A stretch of 33,251 nucleotides of DNA from Candidatus Aenigmatarchaeota archaeon (GTDB lineage Archaea; Aenigmatarchaeota; Aenigmatarchaeia; QMZP01; JAFGSV01), in contig JAGGXP010000041.1 in NCBI GenBank assembly GCA_021163005.1, forward strand, positions 1 through 33,251, given 5' to 3'. How positions within the stretch are numbered: position 1 is the first letter of the stretch; each line of letters begins with the position of its first letter. A model generated the notes under the pieces. It worked only from the letters and a program-made list of their open reading frames with translations, searched no databases and was not told the DNA's origin. Shown piece by piece: positions 22,788 through 31,762 of the stretch. Position numbers and translations under genes: made by a program.

Positions 22788-25214
22788 ATGGAGCCCAGGA
22801 TTAAAAGCAAGCGCTGGAACAGCAAAATAGAGGACGAGATAAGCGGGCTGTGGAAGAAGTCATGGCCTTACGGCTTTGACGAGAAGTCAAAGAGGCCGGT
22901 CTACTCGATAGACACGCCGCCGCCGTATGTCAACACACCTGTTCACATCGGCCAGGCCACCACCTACGTGCTCATGGACATGTTTGCCCGCTTCAGGCGC
23001 ATGTCGGGCTACAATGTGCTTTTCCCGCTTGGCCTTGACAGGAACGGCCTGCCGATAGAGATGGCTGCTGAGAAGCGCTTCGGAAAGAAGCTGACGGAGC
23101 TGCCGAGAAATGAAGCAATAGCATTGTGCCACAGGATACTCGAAGAAGCCAGTCTCGCGAGCGTGGATTCATTCCGCAGGCTGGGCGTGAGCTTCAATTC
23201 ATGGAAGAAGGGCACGGGTATCGGTGACCTCTACGAAACCGACAGCCCGGACTACAGGGCCCTCACGCAGGAGACGTTCATAGACATGCTGAAGAAGGGG
23301 CTTGTATACGAGGACAACCGCGTCAACAACTTCTGCCCGGGATGCCAGACCACGCTGGCGGACGCTGAGGTTGAATACGAAAACAGGGCGGGCTATTACT
23401 ACAACGTACGGTTCCGCGTAAAGGAAACCGGAGAGGACATAATAATAGCGACAACAAGGCCTGAGCTCCTGTGCACGATAGGCATGGTCATATTCAACCC
23501 CAAGGACAAGCGTTACAGGCACCTTGAAGGCAAAACCGCGATAGCTCCCGTATTTGAGAAGGAGGTTCCGATAAAGTCCCACCCGTCGGCTGAGATGGAC
23601 AAGGGAACTGGCATAATGATGGTCTGCTCATTCGGAGACCTTGCCGACATACGCTTCTTCAGGGAGCAGAATCTCAAGCCTGTCATAGCCATAAACAAGA
23701 ACGGCGTGATGAATGCCAATGCAGGCTTCCTTGAGGGCATGAGCATAAAGGACGCCAGAAAGAGGGTGGTCGAGGAGCTGGAGAAGAGCGGCCTGATTGT
23801 CGGGAAGATACCGACAAACGAGCACAGGACACCCATATGCGAAAGGAGCAAGGACGCCATCGAGTTCATAGCCATGCCTGAGTTCTACGTGAAGCAGGTG
23901 GAATTCAAGAACGAGATGAAAAAGCTCGCAAAGAAGCTGAAATTCTTCGCGCCGAAGTCAAGGCAGATACTGCTTGACTGGATAGACTCGGTTTCAATAG
24001 ACTGGCCCATAAGCAGGAGAAGGTATTATGCAACAGAAGTGCCCCTGTGGTACTGCAAGAAGTGCGGGCAGAAGATAGTTCCGCCGAAGGGCAGGTACTA
24101 CCAGCCGTGGAAAGAGAGCCCGCCGGAAGGCAGCGAGGGGCTGAAAGACGGAAAATGCTCGAAATGCGGCTCAGAAGGCTTCCGCGGCGAGGAGAGGGTA
24201 TTCGACACATGGTTCGATTCCAGCATATCGCCGCTGTACATACTGAAATACCACAAAGACCCGAAGGGCTTTTTTGAAAAGAGTCAGCCCTGCACACTCA
24301 GGCCGCAGGGCAAGGAGATAATAAGGACATGGCTTTACTACACTGTCCTCAAGGACTGGCTGCTCACCGGAAAGCTCATATTCAGGGACGTGTGGGTGAA
24401 CTATCACATTCTTGATGAAAGGGGCAAGAAGATGTCAAAGTCCAAGGGCAATGTGATTGACCCGAAGGACGTGCTTGAGAAGTTCGGAGCCGAGCCGTTC
24501 AGGCTGTGGGCCGCAGTCGAGGGCAACCTTGAAAAGACTGACTTCAGGTGCTCTTTCGAGAGGATAGAAGGTGCAGGAAAGACGCTGACAAAGCTATGGA
24601 ATGTCTCGAGGTTCATCTCGATGTTCGATCCTCCGGCACGAAAGCCTGCGAATCTTGAGCCTCTTGATGAGTGGATAATCAGGGAAACAGAATCGCTGGT
24701 GGATTACACGGCGAAGAGCTATGAGAAATACGATTTCCACAATCCTGCTGTCAGGATAAAGAACTTCATATGGGAGACATTTGCTTCGCATTATGTCGAG
24801 CTTGTGAAGAGAAGGGCATACAACATGGACAAAGACTTCAGCAGGCCTGAGCAGGATTCGGCAAGATACACCCTCAACTATGTGCTTGACAGGATTATGC
24901 TTCTCCTCGCTCCTGTGCTTCCGTTCCTCACATATTCTGTGTACAGAGACCTGCGCGGAAAGGATGTGCACAAAGAGCCCTTCCCGGCTGCTGACAAAAA
25001 GATGCTCAGGAAGGACATTGGCTTCAGCGCTGATGACATAGCCGCATTCAATTCCGCTGTCTGGAAGGCCAAGAAAGACAGGGGCCTTTCCCTTAGGGAG
25101 CCTGTTAAGTCAGCCACCATTCCGGAGAAGCTGAAGCCAGCTGAAAAGGACATAAAGGCAACGCACGGAATAGGGGCCTGCAAATACGGCAGGAAGACTT
25201 CCTTCAGCTTTTAG
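22788..25214 (+). CDS. valS: Valyl-tRNA synthetase, archaeal type
   Basis: An 808-residue class I synthetase. The HIGH motif is TPVHIGQ within DTPPPYVNTPVHIG; GLDRNGLPIE is the archaeal ValRS variant of the WDxxGLP region; the CP1 editing domain contains ATTRPELLCT and DKGTGIMMVC; KMSKS is KKMSKSKGNVIDP. WPISRRRYYATEVPLWYC and FDTWFDSSISPLY are ValRS-specific. Zinc knuckles CPGCQT and CKKCGQ with CSKCGS are present. The C-terminal anticodon domain is present; a long extra C-terminal coiled coil as in bacterial ValRS is absent. TTTTATAT near 22757-22764 gives a leaderless start. Confidence 0.95.
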   Translation: MEPRIKSKRWNSKIEDEISGLWKKSWPYGFDEKSKRPVYSIDTPPPYVNTPVHIGQATTYVLMDMFARFRRMSGYNVLFPLGLDRNGLPIEMAAEKRFGKKLTELPRNEAIALCHRILEEASLASVDSFRRLGVSFNSWKKGTGIGDLYETDSPDYRALTQETFIDMLKKGLVYEDNRVNNFCPGCQTTLADAEVEYENRAGYYYNVRFRVKETGEDIIIATTRPELLCTIGMVIFNPKDKRYRHLEGKTAIAPVFEKEVPIKSHPSAEMDKGTGIMMVCSFGDLADIRFFREQNLKPVIAINKNGVMNANAGFLEGMSIKDARKRVVEELEKSGLIVGKIPTNEHRTPICERSKDAIEFIAMPEFYVKQVEFKNEMKKLAKKLKFFAPKSRQILLDWIDSVSIDWPISRRRYYATEVPLWYCKKCGQKIVPPKGRYYQPWKESPPEGSEGLKDGKCSKCGSEGFRGEERVFDTWFDSSISPLYILKYHKDPKGFFEKSQPCTLRPQGKEIIRTWLYYTVLKDWLLTGKLIFRDVWVNYHILDERGKKMSKSKGNVIDPKDVLEKFGAEPFRLWAAVEGNLEKTDFRCSFERIEGAGKTLTKLWNVSRFISMFDPPARKPANLEPLDEWIIRETESLVDYTAKSYEKYDFHNPAVRIKNFIWETFASHYVELVKRRAYNMDKDFSRPEQDSARYTLNYVLDRIMLLLAPVLPFLTYSVYRDLRGKDVHKEPFPAADKKMLRKDIGFSADDIAAFNSAVWKAKKDRGLSLREPVKSATIPEKLKPAEKDIKATHGIGACKYGRKTSFSF

Positions 25215-25245
25215 GATTTTTATACTTGGATATCAAAAGTTAATT

Positions 25246-25506
25246 ATGGAAGACGAAGGTGCCTACAGCGGCGGCATTCCGTACAAAAACGTAGGTCTCG
25301 TCTTCTTTGTGACATTCATCCTCGTCTTCGTTCTTTTCACGATGGTAGAGCCGAAATTCCACTGCTATGACAGCTACGGGAACGACATACCCTGCAGGAC
25401 GTTCAGCATAGGCGGTGATTTCATACTGGGACTGCTCATTTCAGGGGTGCTCTTCCTCTTCGACATGCTTCTGGTGTACATGACGCTGAGCGAATACCTC
25501 ATGTAG
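25246..25506 (+). CDS. Two-TM hypothetical protein, 86 aa
   Basis: Two hydrophobic segments (about 17-36 and 60-82) flank an extracytoplasmic loop with two cysteines (KFHCYDSYGNDIPCRTF), which could form a disulfide outside the cell. TTTTTATA at about 25216-25223 lies 26 nt before the ATG. It follows valS by 31 nt but has its own promoter. No family is recognised. Confidence 0.6.
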   Translation: MEDEGAYSGGIPYKNVGLVFFVTFILVFVLFTMVEPKFHCYDSYGNDIPCRTFSIGGDFILGLLISGVLFLFDMLLVYMTLSEYLM

Positions 25507-25548
25507 CCCTTTTCTGTTCACTCTGTCAAAAAGCGCTAGCGGAAAATA

Positions 25549-25584
25549 CGGGTTCGGGCTGTCCAGTCATTGACCCGAAGCCCG
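25549..25584 (+). other. Hairpin after the 86-aa gene (candidate 3'-end structure)
   Basis: CGGG-TTCGGG pairs with CCCGAA-G-CCCG, ten base pairs with one bulged G and a 15-nt loop. A CCTTTT run follows shortly after. It could be a transcript end or the core of a small RNA; there is no further support. Archaeal termination usually relies on T tracts rather than hairpins, so the role is uncertain. Confidence 0.35.
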
Positions 25585-25677
25585 GCTGCCTTTTATCCGA
25601 GACAAGAAAGGCGCAGGTAAAATGAATATGCAGAATCTAATTAATTCATAGTAAACGTAGTACAATCGCAATGTTCG

Positions 25678-25746
25678 AACAGAAACGCACACCGCTGCAA
25701 CATCGTATAGCGCACAGCCGAACACTCCAAACAGAAACGCACACCG
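25678..25746. repeat. Pair of 17-bp direct repeats, period 52
   Basis: AACAGAAACGCACACCG occurs at 25678-25694 and again at 25730-25746. The stretch between is unrelated. It lies in the 455-nt gap (25507-25961), where the open frames on both strands look non-coding. Origin unknown. Confidence 0.6.
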
Positions 25747-25849
25747 ACGACATGCGCAGTGTGGACAAAGTCGTCCCTAAAAGGTATGGACAAATCCCCC
25801 AACATCACAGCTATAATGCAAATCTTCCTTTCCCTCAAGGCTTTTGCGG

Positions 25850-25918
25850 ACGCGGAAGCATCGGGAACAGGGTTCCCTTGCGTCCACTCACGCGGAAGCA
25901 TCGGGAACAGGGTTCCCT
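25850..25918. repeat. Pair of 29-bp direct repeats with internal hairpin, period 40
   Basis: The unit at 25850-25878 is repeated exactly at 25890-25918 with 11 nt between. Each copy contains GGGAAC-AGG-GTTCCC, a perfect 6-bp stem with a 3-nt loop (25863-25877 and 25903-25917). The repeats lie just beyond the 3' end of the minus-strand coiled-coil gene. Two copies with such a short gap do not form a CRISPR array. They may be mRNA 3'-end structures, a protein-binding site or a decayed repeat family. The rest of 25507-25961 holds the 17-bp repeats and the hairpin at 25549, and no credible gene. Confidence 0.7.
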
Positions 25919-25961
25919 CGTTTTCCGCTTCGCGTAAAACTCCCGTAAAAGGCTTGAATGC

Positions 25962-26585
25962 CTACTCGCTTTCAGAAACCGTCTTCTTTTTCGGTGTCTC
26001 GTCCGCCAGGCTCTTGGCCTTCTCACCAGCCATCTTTATGGCAGTTTCCTCGTCAACCTGCTCAAGGTCGTCTATGGCTTTCATGATGTCCTGCGACTCG
26101 TCGTCCACAGGTATCTCTTCCTTGCCCAGTATGTTTCCCATCTTCTCCTTCACAAGGTCCAGCCTGCCGTCCTCCATGGCCTTTTTGACGTCGATGTCCA
26201 CAATTGCATCGGACAGCTGCTCCACATCCGTGTTCATTATTCTCTCCACGAAATCAGACTCCTTGTCGAATTTCTGCTGCTCGTGCATGGCCTCGACGAG
26301 AAGAAGCACCTGAAGCTCCCTGAGATAATGATTCGCCTGCTGCTGCTTTGCCGCGGCTTCAAGCCTCAGGGACTTTATCTTCTGCACGTTGAGCATCTTC
26401 AGCGTCCTCGGCTGGCCCTTGGCCTCTATCATCAGGTTCTGTATTTTTTCCTGTATGGCCTTGATGTCATCTGAGAGGCGCTCTATGCTTTTTTCAGTCT
26501 TGAGTCTCTCCTTGAGAAGGTCGTTGGGATTGAGTGAGAAAACATTCTTTCCGAATTTATTCTTCAGGAAACTCTTTATGTCCAT
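25962..26585 (-). CDS. Coiled-coil protein with ESCRT-III-like layout, 207 aa
   Basis: An all-helical cytosolic protein. The first about 100 residues are basic and form long helices (LLKERLKTEKSIERLSDD, then LRLEAAAKQQQANHYLRE); the second half is acidic with shorter helices (AIVDIDVKKAMEDGRLDLVK) and an acidic segment DDESQDIMKAIDDLEQVDEE, then a disordered tail. This basic hairpin, NTDVEQLSDAIVD-type middle, then acidic C-terminal helix is the order seen in Snf7/Vps2 (CdvB) proteins of membrane scission. No Vps4 (CdvC) gene is in view and no motif is decisive; a generic coiled-coil protein remains possible. The gene has its own divergent promoter region, 91 bp from the surface-protein set. 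Confidence 0.55.
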   Translation of the reverse strand: MDIKSFLKNKFGKNVFSLNPNDLLKERLKTEKSIERLSDDIKAIQEKIQNLMIEAKGQPRTLKMLNVQKIKSLRLEAAAKQQQANHYLRELQVLLLVEAMHEQQKFDKESDFVERIMNTDVEQLSDAIVDIDVKKAMEDGRLDLVKEKMGNILGKEEIPVDDESQDIMKAIDDLEQVDEETAIKMAGEKAKSLADETPKKKTVSESE

Positions 26586-26676
26586 ATCACTTTAGATTTA
26601 GGTATCTTCTTTTTATAAGTTTGACTGGGAGCGCAGCCAAGAAGCAATATAACCGAGAAAACCAATTATTTAATTA

Positions 26677-29292
26677 ATGAGAAGGGGATTTATTTTTTCA
26701 ACAGACGCAATGATATCCGTAGGCCTGCTGTTCATAATGGCGTCGTTCGTCACGAGCATCGCCATAACGTACTCTTCTCCGGGCATAGAGTACAACAAGA
26801 TGTACTACAGGGGAAAGGATGTAATGAACCTGCTTCAGAACACGAAGCTTTCAGGTGTGGCTGACATGCTTCCGGAGAACTTCACCCAGGACTGCAACAT
26901 AAGCACCGCTGACCTTGAAAAGAGCATACTCGACACCCTCGGTTATCTCTGGGCGCAGAACAGCACAGTGCTGAACTCCTGTGCCGGGAACCTCACGAGG
27001 ACTGTGCTCAACAGAACGCTTCCTGATGGAACAGGTTACGAGGTGCTGATAGACGGTGTCAGCATATACAGAAAGGGAAACGCTACAAATTACCTCTCAA
27101 GGCTGCACACGATTGTTTCAGGATACCAGCTCGGAAAGCCTGTGTCGGGATACTTTGCAAGCGCCTACATATCGCGAATCAGCAAGACGACATCGAGTTA
27201 TGTGTATTTCGGTGGTTATGAAGGGGACGGCAATATAACCAAGAAACTTGACCTTCCGGACGACGCCAACGTGACAGAAGCATATCTTGAGCTGGCATCA
27301 GGCAACAACTTCACGCTTTATGTCAACGGGAACAACGAGGGAAGCTTCACTGTTTCGCCGTTTAACATGACCGCAGACAACTGGACGATATGCAGCGATT
27401 ATGCGTCATGCGGCAGCTTCAGCAAAGGCGAAAACATCATAAAGCTCGTGTTCAGCAGCAGTGAAGACAATTATATAGGCGGCGGCTTCATGAGGGTCAC
27501 CTACAATACGAGCAAACCCGACACCCTGCCTTTCCAGGCCAGCAATGAAAGCGCCATGAAATATTATTATTTTCCCGGCATAGAGGGCATGGTAAACCTT
27601 TATTCATCATTCTACATACCCGGAAACCTTGACAACATGACAGCGCACATACATTATGCCTCAAACTGCACCTCGGACTGCAAGGTATTCGTTAACATAG
27701 GCAATACCACTGTCTACGAGAGCAACAGCACAGGCGATATAACAGCAGACATAGGCAACGCAACGCTTTACAGCCTTCTCGGCGGCTATTCGTCCCTCAG
27801 CAACAGCACCGTGCCGCTGAGGATGGGATACAGGAACATGACGCATGACGAGGGCAAAAAAGGCACGGGAGATTCCGTGCTTTCGACAGACGTCTCCGGA
27901 AGCATGCAGGACTGCGCAGATTATACAGGCAACCGTTCCTGTTGGTATGAATACTGCAGACTGTGGATTTTTGGCACATGTCTTGGTGGATGGGGTGGTG
28001 TCTCGTGCGACAACCCCGGCACATGCTCTGACGATGAATGCGCAATCGGAACCACCCATGTCAGGAACCACCGGGTTTGCGACAGCAAGCTGAATCTCGC
28101 ACAGGACGGAAACAAGGTTTTCGTGAACACTGTTCTCAACTATACCGGCAACAGGGTAGGGCTGGTCAATTACTCAACCTCGACCCTCGGCACGTTCAGC
28201 CTCACGGACGACAACCAGAGCCTGCACGACGCAATAGACACCTATGAAGCAGGAGGCGGCACATGCATATGCTGCGGAATAATAAGCGCGACAGACATGC
28301 TTAACGCAGAGAGCAACTCAAGCAACAGAAGGAGCATCATAGTCATGTCAGACGGCGAAGCAAACAGAAGGTGTAACAACGCTGACACAGACCTTGACGG
28401 CGATTCCGATGTGGATGCCGCTGACGACACTATTCAGGCAGCATGCGACGCGTACAATGACTCAGGAATTGTGGTTTACACAATAGGATACGGCGATGCT
28501 GACAACACGACAATGAACCTCACTGCGGAGTGCGGCGGCGGCGAATACTACTTCAGCAATGCCACAGGGCTGGCGGACACCTACAGGAAGCTTGCCGAAG
28601 ACATAGCAGTAACCTACTTCGCGCAGACCGTCAAGGTCGACTATGCAAATGTGAACAGCACCCTTTACTCCGATTCGTACATAACGTTCAATTACACGCC
28701 GAAGGATGTGCTCGGCTACGGCGAGGTCTCGCTGGCTTTTGAATCCCCGAGGTTCGGCGGGGTCATCGAATCGCCGAAAAACAGCACATTCAGCATACCT
28801 TCGAACTCGCGCATACTTGACGCAAAAACGCTTTCATATTCCTCGCAGTTCTGGACGAGCTCTCTCGAGGTAAACAGCTCGGCCACGGGCGGCTGGGAGA
28901 GCGTGTACGACATTTCCGATTACAGCTCGAACAAAGGCGCAAAGGACGAATTCATAGACATCGGCGACCCCTTCGTCGTGCACATGCCTATTGACAGCCT
29001 CATATCCGGGAACAACAGCGTACGCGTGGACACTGGCTTCTCATCCAATGATACGACAGGCGGCTCGCCGGATGACAGGGTCGTCTACTATGTAGGCGTG
29101 AGCGGCATAGTAGGCTACGGGGATGTGTTTTCCACATACGAGAATGCGACAGATGATGCTGTCCAGCGCCTTCAGGACAAGCTGTCGGAATTCAACATAA
29201 CGGCGCTTGATGTGGTTACACCCACAAACTATGTGTCAGAGCTCCCTGCACTGTGGGGCCCTTCAATAATGGAGATAAGGGTATGGTCTTAA
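26677..29292 (+). CDS. Membrane-anchored surface protein with VWA domain, 871 aa
   Basis: The N-terminus RRGFIFSTDAMISVGLLF is a single membrane helix of the kind found on archaeal pilin-like and surface proteins. Residues about 40-390 are beta-rich with many N-x-S/T sequons. A von Willebrand A domain starts near 400: the MIDAS motif is DVSGS (about 405) and later strands are SIIVMSDGEANRR and GIVVYTIGYGDAD. A disulfide-rich insert of about 60 residues with nine Cys follows the MIDAS loop directly, and a dockerin-like calcium loop (DTDLDGDSDVDAADD, about 570-584) interrupts the following loop. The C-terminal part is again beta-rich. It likely faces outward and binds ligands through metal. AATATAACC at 26646-26654 is the promoter. 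It heads a three-gene set. Confidence 0.8.
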   Translation: MRRGFIFSTDAMISVGLLFIMASFVTSIAITYSSPGIEYNKMYYRGKDVMNLLQNTKLSGVADMLPENFTQDCNISTADLEKSILDTLGYLWAQNSTVLNSCAGNLTRTVLNRTLPDGTGYEVLIDGVSIYRKGNATNYLSRLHTIVSGYQLGKPVSGYFASAYISRISKTTSSYVYFGGYEGDGNITKKLDLPDDANVTEAYLELASGNNFTLYVNGNNEGSFTVSPFNMTADNWTICSDYASCGSFSKGENIIKLVFSSSEDNYIGGGFMRVTYNTSKPDTLPFQASNESAMKYYYFPGIEGMVNLYSSFYIPGNLDNMTAHIHYASNCTSDCKVFVNIGNTTVYESNSTGDITADIGNATLYSLLGGYSSLSNSTVPLRMGYRNMTHDEGKKGTGDSVLSTDVSGSMQDCADYTGNRSCWYEYCRLWIFGTCLGGWGGVSCDNPGTCSDDECAIGTTHVRNHRVCDSKLNLAQDGNKVFVNTVLNYTGNRVGLVNYSTSTLGTFSLTDDNQSLHDAIDTYEAGGGTCICCGIISATDMLNAESNSSNRRSIIVMSDGEANRRCNNADTDLDGDSDVDAADDTIQAACDAYNDSGIVVYTIGYGDADNTTMNLTAECGGGEYYFSNATGLADTYRKLAEDIAVTYFAQTVKVDYANVNSTLYSDSYITFNYTPKDVLGYGEVSLAFESPRFGGVIESPKNSTFSIPSNSRILDAKTLSYSSQFWTSSLEVNSSATGGWESVYDISDYSSNKGAKDEFIDIGDPFVVHMPIDSLISGNNSVRVDTGFSSNDTTGGSPDDRVVYYVGVSGIVGYGDVFSTYENATDDAVQRLQDKLSEFNITALDVVTPTNYVSELPALWGPSIMEIRVWS

Positions 29293-29314
29293 ATCCGCCG
29301 GATGTGTGATAATT

Positions 29315-30109
29315 ATGGACGAGATGAAAACCATTTACGGCTTGCTTGTGATAGATGTGTTTCTGATAGCTGTCATATCCGTGCTTTTCATGCTCACATC
29401 ACCGGGGACGGACTGTCTCCCCGGAGACACCCACTGCCTTGAAAATTTCAATGAAAACAGAGAACTCTGCCAGCCGTCCGAAAACGTCATAACAGTGGGG
29501 AACTCGACGAATTACATAAAGATGAGGGTAAAAATATACTGGGACGGCGAAAAATGCGTTACCGAGGAGGATGTTCTCGAAGACCACAGCTCAGGTATCG
29601 GGCCGATAGACCTTACAGGGTATAACAACACATGCAACCTCACGCTCGAGGAGCTGAGAAAGTACGGCCCCCACGCCTGCGAGGGGTCACTGCTTGACTT
29701 CGTGGCGCCTCCAAGCTCGAGCACATCTTCAGAAGGTTCTGAGGGAAGCAGCGAATCCGAGCCGCCTTTCATATACTGCTCGATGAACGATACGGAGTGC
29801 CATATGAAGATATCCGATTATGTGAATAACTGCGAACCCCTTACAGCTGAGGCAACCCAGATAATAGGGCAAAAAGACGGAATAAGTTATATGACATACT
29901 ATCTTGAACTAAGAAGACAGTCCACGGACTGCGTACTTAAGTTCAAAGTGCTTAACATTGTAAACCTGCCGCCCGAAATACCTCCGGAGATTGAGGGAAT
30001 GGGAATGACATGTACTGCTTCCCTTTCACTGTTCCCACGCGACGGCATAGAAAAGGAATGGTGCAAAGGCGACCTGATAGAATACTTTGACAGTCTTTAC
30101 AGACCTTGA
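29315..30109 (+). CDS. Anchored, cysteine-rich surface protein, 264 aa
   Basis: One N-terminal membrane helix (MKTIYGLLVIDVFLIAVISVLFML) is followed by an outside domain with many Cys (PGTDCLPGDTHC, ENRELC, EKCV, TCNL, HACEG, FIYCSMNDTECH, VNNCEP, STDCVL, MTCTA, EWCKG), suggesting several disulfides. A Ser/Glu-rich linker (SSSTSSEGSEGSSESEPPF) splits two halves. The start is ATG 29315, 25 nt after TTAAA at the stop of the preceding gene; the in-frame GTG at 29306 is less likely. No domain family is recognised. It follows the VWA protein closely and probably belongs to the same surface assembly. Confidence 0.7.
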   Translation: MDEMKTIYGLLVIDVFLIAVISVLFMLTSPGTDCLPGDTHCLENFNENRELCQPSENVITVGNSTNYIKMRVKIYWDGEKCVTEEDVLEDHSSGIGPIDLTGYNNTCNLTLEELRKYGPHACEGSLLDFVAPPSSSTSSEGSEGSSESEPPFIYCSMNDTECHMKISDYVNNCEPLTAEATQIIGQKDGISYMTYYLELRRQSTDCVLKFKVLNIVNLPPEIPPEIEGMGMTCTASLSLFPRDGIEKEWCKGDLIEYFDSLYRP

Positions 30110-30147
30110 CTCTGGACCAATATAAAAACCGGAAGCCAATTAGAATT

Positions 30148-31353
30148 ATGAAGGCGCAGTTTTACTCATTAATCTCCATTCTGATTGCCATACCCATATT
30201 CGTGTTCGTGGTCCAGTACATGGAATATAACGCCAACACAGGCGATGCGATTTCCGAGCGCGTCATATCCGACCAGCTGGGGCAACTGGTGAATTCAATA
30301 GAGATGGACACTGTGAAAGCCATGGAGATATCAGGAAGGAGAGCACTCCTCGCCGCGACAAACTATGTGATAAGCTCCGGGGAGGCGCTTGACGACCCTG
30401 TAGCCAACATCACGGAACTCATGACAAACGGGACAATCAACGGCAGCAGCTCGTTCCTGATGCTCAACAACACCATGCCTGACTGGGAACAGCGCATACT
30501 CTCAAAGCCCGTTGACTTCACTGTCACGCTGGATTACTGGAACATCTCGATAGCAAACTACGACGGCTATTCGCTGGTCGTTGGCATGGACGTCAATATA
30601 ACAGCTACGGACAAACTCGGGAAGGTCAGGATAGACAAAACAGGGAAGCGCAAATACGCCTACATATCCGTGGCCGGCCTTGAGGATCCCATGTTCCCGC
30701 TCGAAACAGGGGGATTCATAAGAAGGATTGTGCAGCGTCCGGAGCCAGGCCATGTGGCGTTCAAGGTTGTCGCGGGAAGCTCAAACTCATCAGGAACCTG
30801 CTCCGGGCCAGTCACATTCAACAAGTCCGAAGATGACGACACGAAGATACTGGTCGCTGAGAACCTCACAGGTGTTGTGTTCAGCAGGCATCTGGGCATA
30901 ATACTCGAAGATGAGGACGACCTGTCGGGTCAGATAAGCTGCTACGTAACCGGAAACAACAGTGCTGTCGGGCTTGTCCGCAGCGCACTGGAAACCGGCT
31001 ATGACGTCATCCACATAGACAATGAAACCAAATCAGCATGGTCAATGCCCATTGAGAACAGCCTGCCCGAGAGATATTACTACAGGATTCCCGGGCCGAC
31101 ATTCCTGCAGCGGCTCGGCGGCGACTATACTGCGTCTCCGGACGGAATTGCCACATTCATCTATGTCCCGGAGCTTCAGGAGCAGGCAATACCTGTGGAC
31201 GATTATTCACGGGTGGCGTACAGATATTTCTCGAGAAGCGGAAGCTGTTATCAGGTCGACGACATGCCGGAGTGGTTCGGCATGGACAGCAGCGACGCCT
31301 CGGACATGAACCTCACGGAGCTCCTGACATCTGACCCGTGCACGGTGAGCTGA
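30148..31353 (+). CDS. Anchored surface protein, 401 aa
   Basis: The N-terminal helix KAQFYSLISILIAIPIFVFVVQYMEY has the look of archaeal membrane proteins encoded in pilin-like gene sets. The outside domain is beta-rich with several N-x-S/T sequons (NITELMTNGTINGSSS, NISIANY). The last about 100 residues include ERYYYRIPGPTFLQRL and two late cysteines. TATAAAA at 30121-30127 lies 24 nt before ATG 30148, so I prefer that start to the longer frame at 30106. No family is recognised. Architecture and order match the two genes before it. Confidence 0.7.
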   Translation: MKAQFYSLISILIAIPIFVFVVQYMEYNANTGDAISERVISDQLGQLVNSIEMDTVKAMEISGRRALLAATNYVISSGEALDDPVANITELMTNGTINGSSSFLMLNNTMPDWEQRILSKPVDFTVTLDYWNISIANYDGYSLVVGMDVNITATDKLGKVRIDKTGKRKYAYISVAGLEDPMFPLETGGFIRRIVQRPEPGHVAFKVVAGSSNSSGTCSGPVTFNKSEDDDTKILVAENLTGVVFSRHLGIILEDEDDLSGQISCYVTGNNSAVGLVRSALETGYDVIHIDNETKSAWSMPIENSLPERYYYRIPGPTFLQRLGGDYTASPDGIATFIYVPELQEQAIPVDDYSRVAYRYFSRSGSCYQVDDMPEWFGMDSSDASDMNLTELLTSDPCTVS

Positions 31354-31387
31354 ATGTGTTTTTAAGAATTTGAACCAAAATCTAATT

Positions 31388-31747
31388 ATGGCAGGCTTCA
31401 TTTATCCGTCGAGAGAATCAATCATAAGCGTCAACAAGATCGTCAATCTCATGTCCGATAATAAGGCAGACTCGCACAAGCTTCTAATCAACAAAAGATT
31501 CATAGATGCTGTACTGGAAAGAGTCAGGAAAAACAAAGGCGATGTCTATGAAAAGGCCGCGGTACTTCTGGAAGGTTTAGTAAAAACTCATGGATTTGCA
31601 AGCGGAAACAAGAGAACTGGCTTTGTTGTGACAACCTATTTCATAAAGAAGAATGGCGGTAAAACAAGATTCGATGATTTCTACATGGTGGAAAAGGTTT
31701 TAAGAAACATACGCCTATATAATACATCAGAGCTGCTGAGTGGCTGA
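31388..31747 (+). CDS. Doc/Fic-type protein (death-on-curing family), 119 aa
   Basis: The motif HGFASGNKRTGFVVTTYFIKKNG matches the Doc/Fic active site (H-x-F-x-[D/E]-G-N-K-R-T). Doc phosphorylates EF-Tu; Fic proteins transfer AMP. The acidic residue that usually binds Mg2+ is Ser here, while the His, Asn and Lys/Arg are kept. The helical frame (KGDVYEKAAVLLEGLVKTHGF) fits the fold, and the size matches Doc (about 125). TTTTTAAG at 31359-31366 supports the ATG at 31388 over TTG 31370. The next gene, 15 nt on, may be its partner. It sits beside a tRNA gene in AT-rich DNA, a common place for mobile toxin-antitoxin loci. Confidence 0.75.
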   Translation: MAGFIYPSRESIISVNKIVNLMSDNKADSHKLLINKRFIDAVLERVRKNKGDVYEKAAVLLEGLVKTHGFASGNKRTGFVVTTYFIKKNGGKTRFDDFYMVEKVLRNIRLYNTSELLSG

Positions 31748-31762
31748 GAACAGGTGATATAG

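Noticed and set aside
25850-25918. CRISPR array
   Set aside because: Only two repeat units with an 11-nt spacing, and no cas genes.
25641-25937. Overlapping ORFs of 86-88 aa on both strands
   Set aside because: They run through the tandem repeats, have no promoter or ribosome site and show no protein-like pattern.
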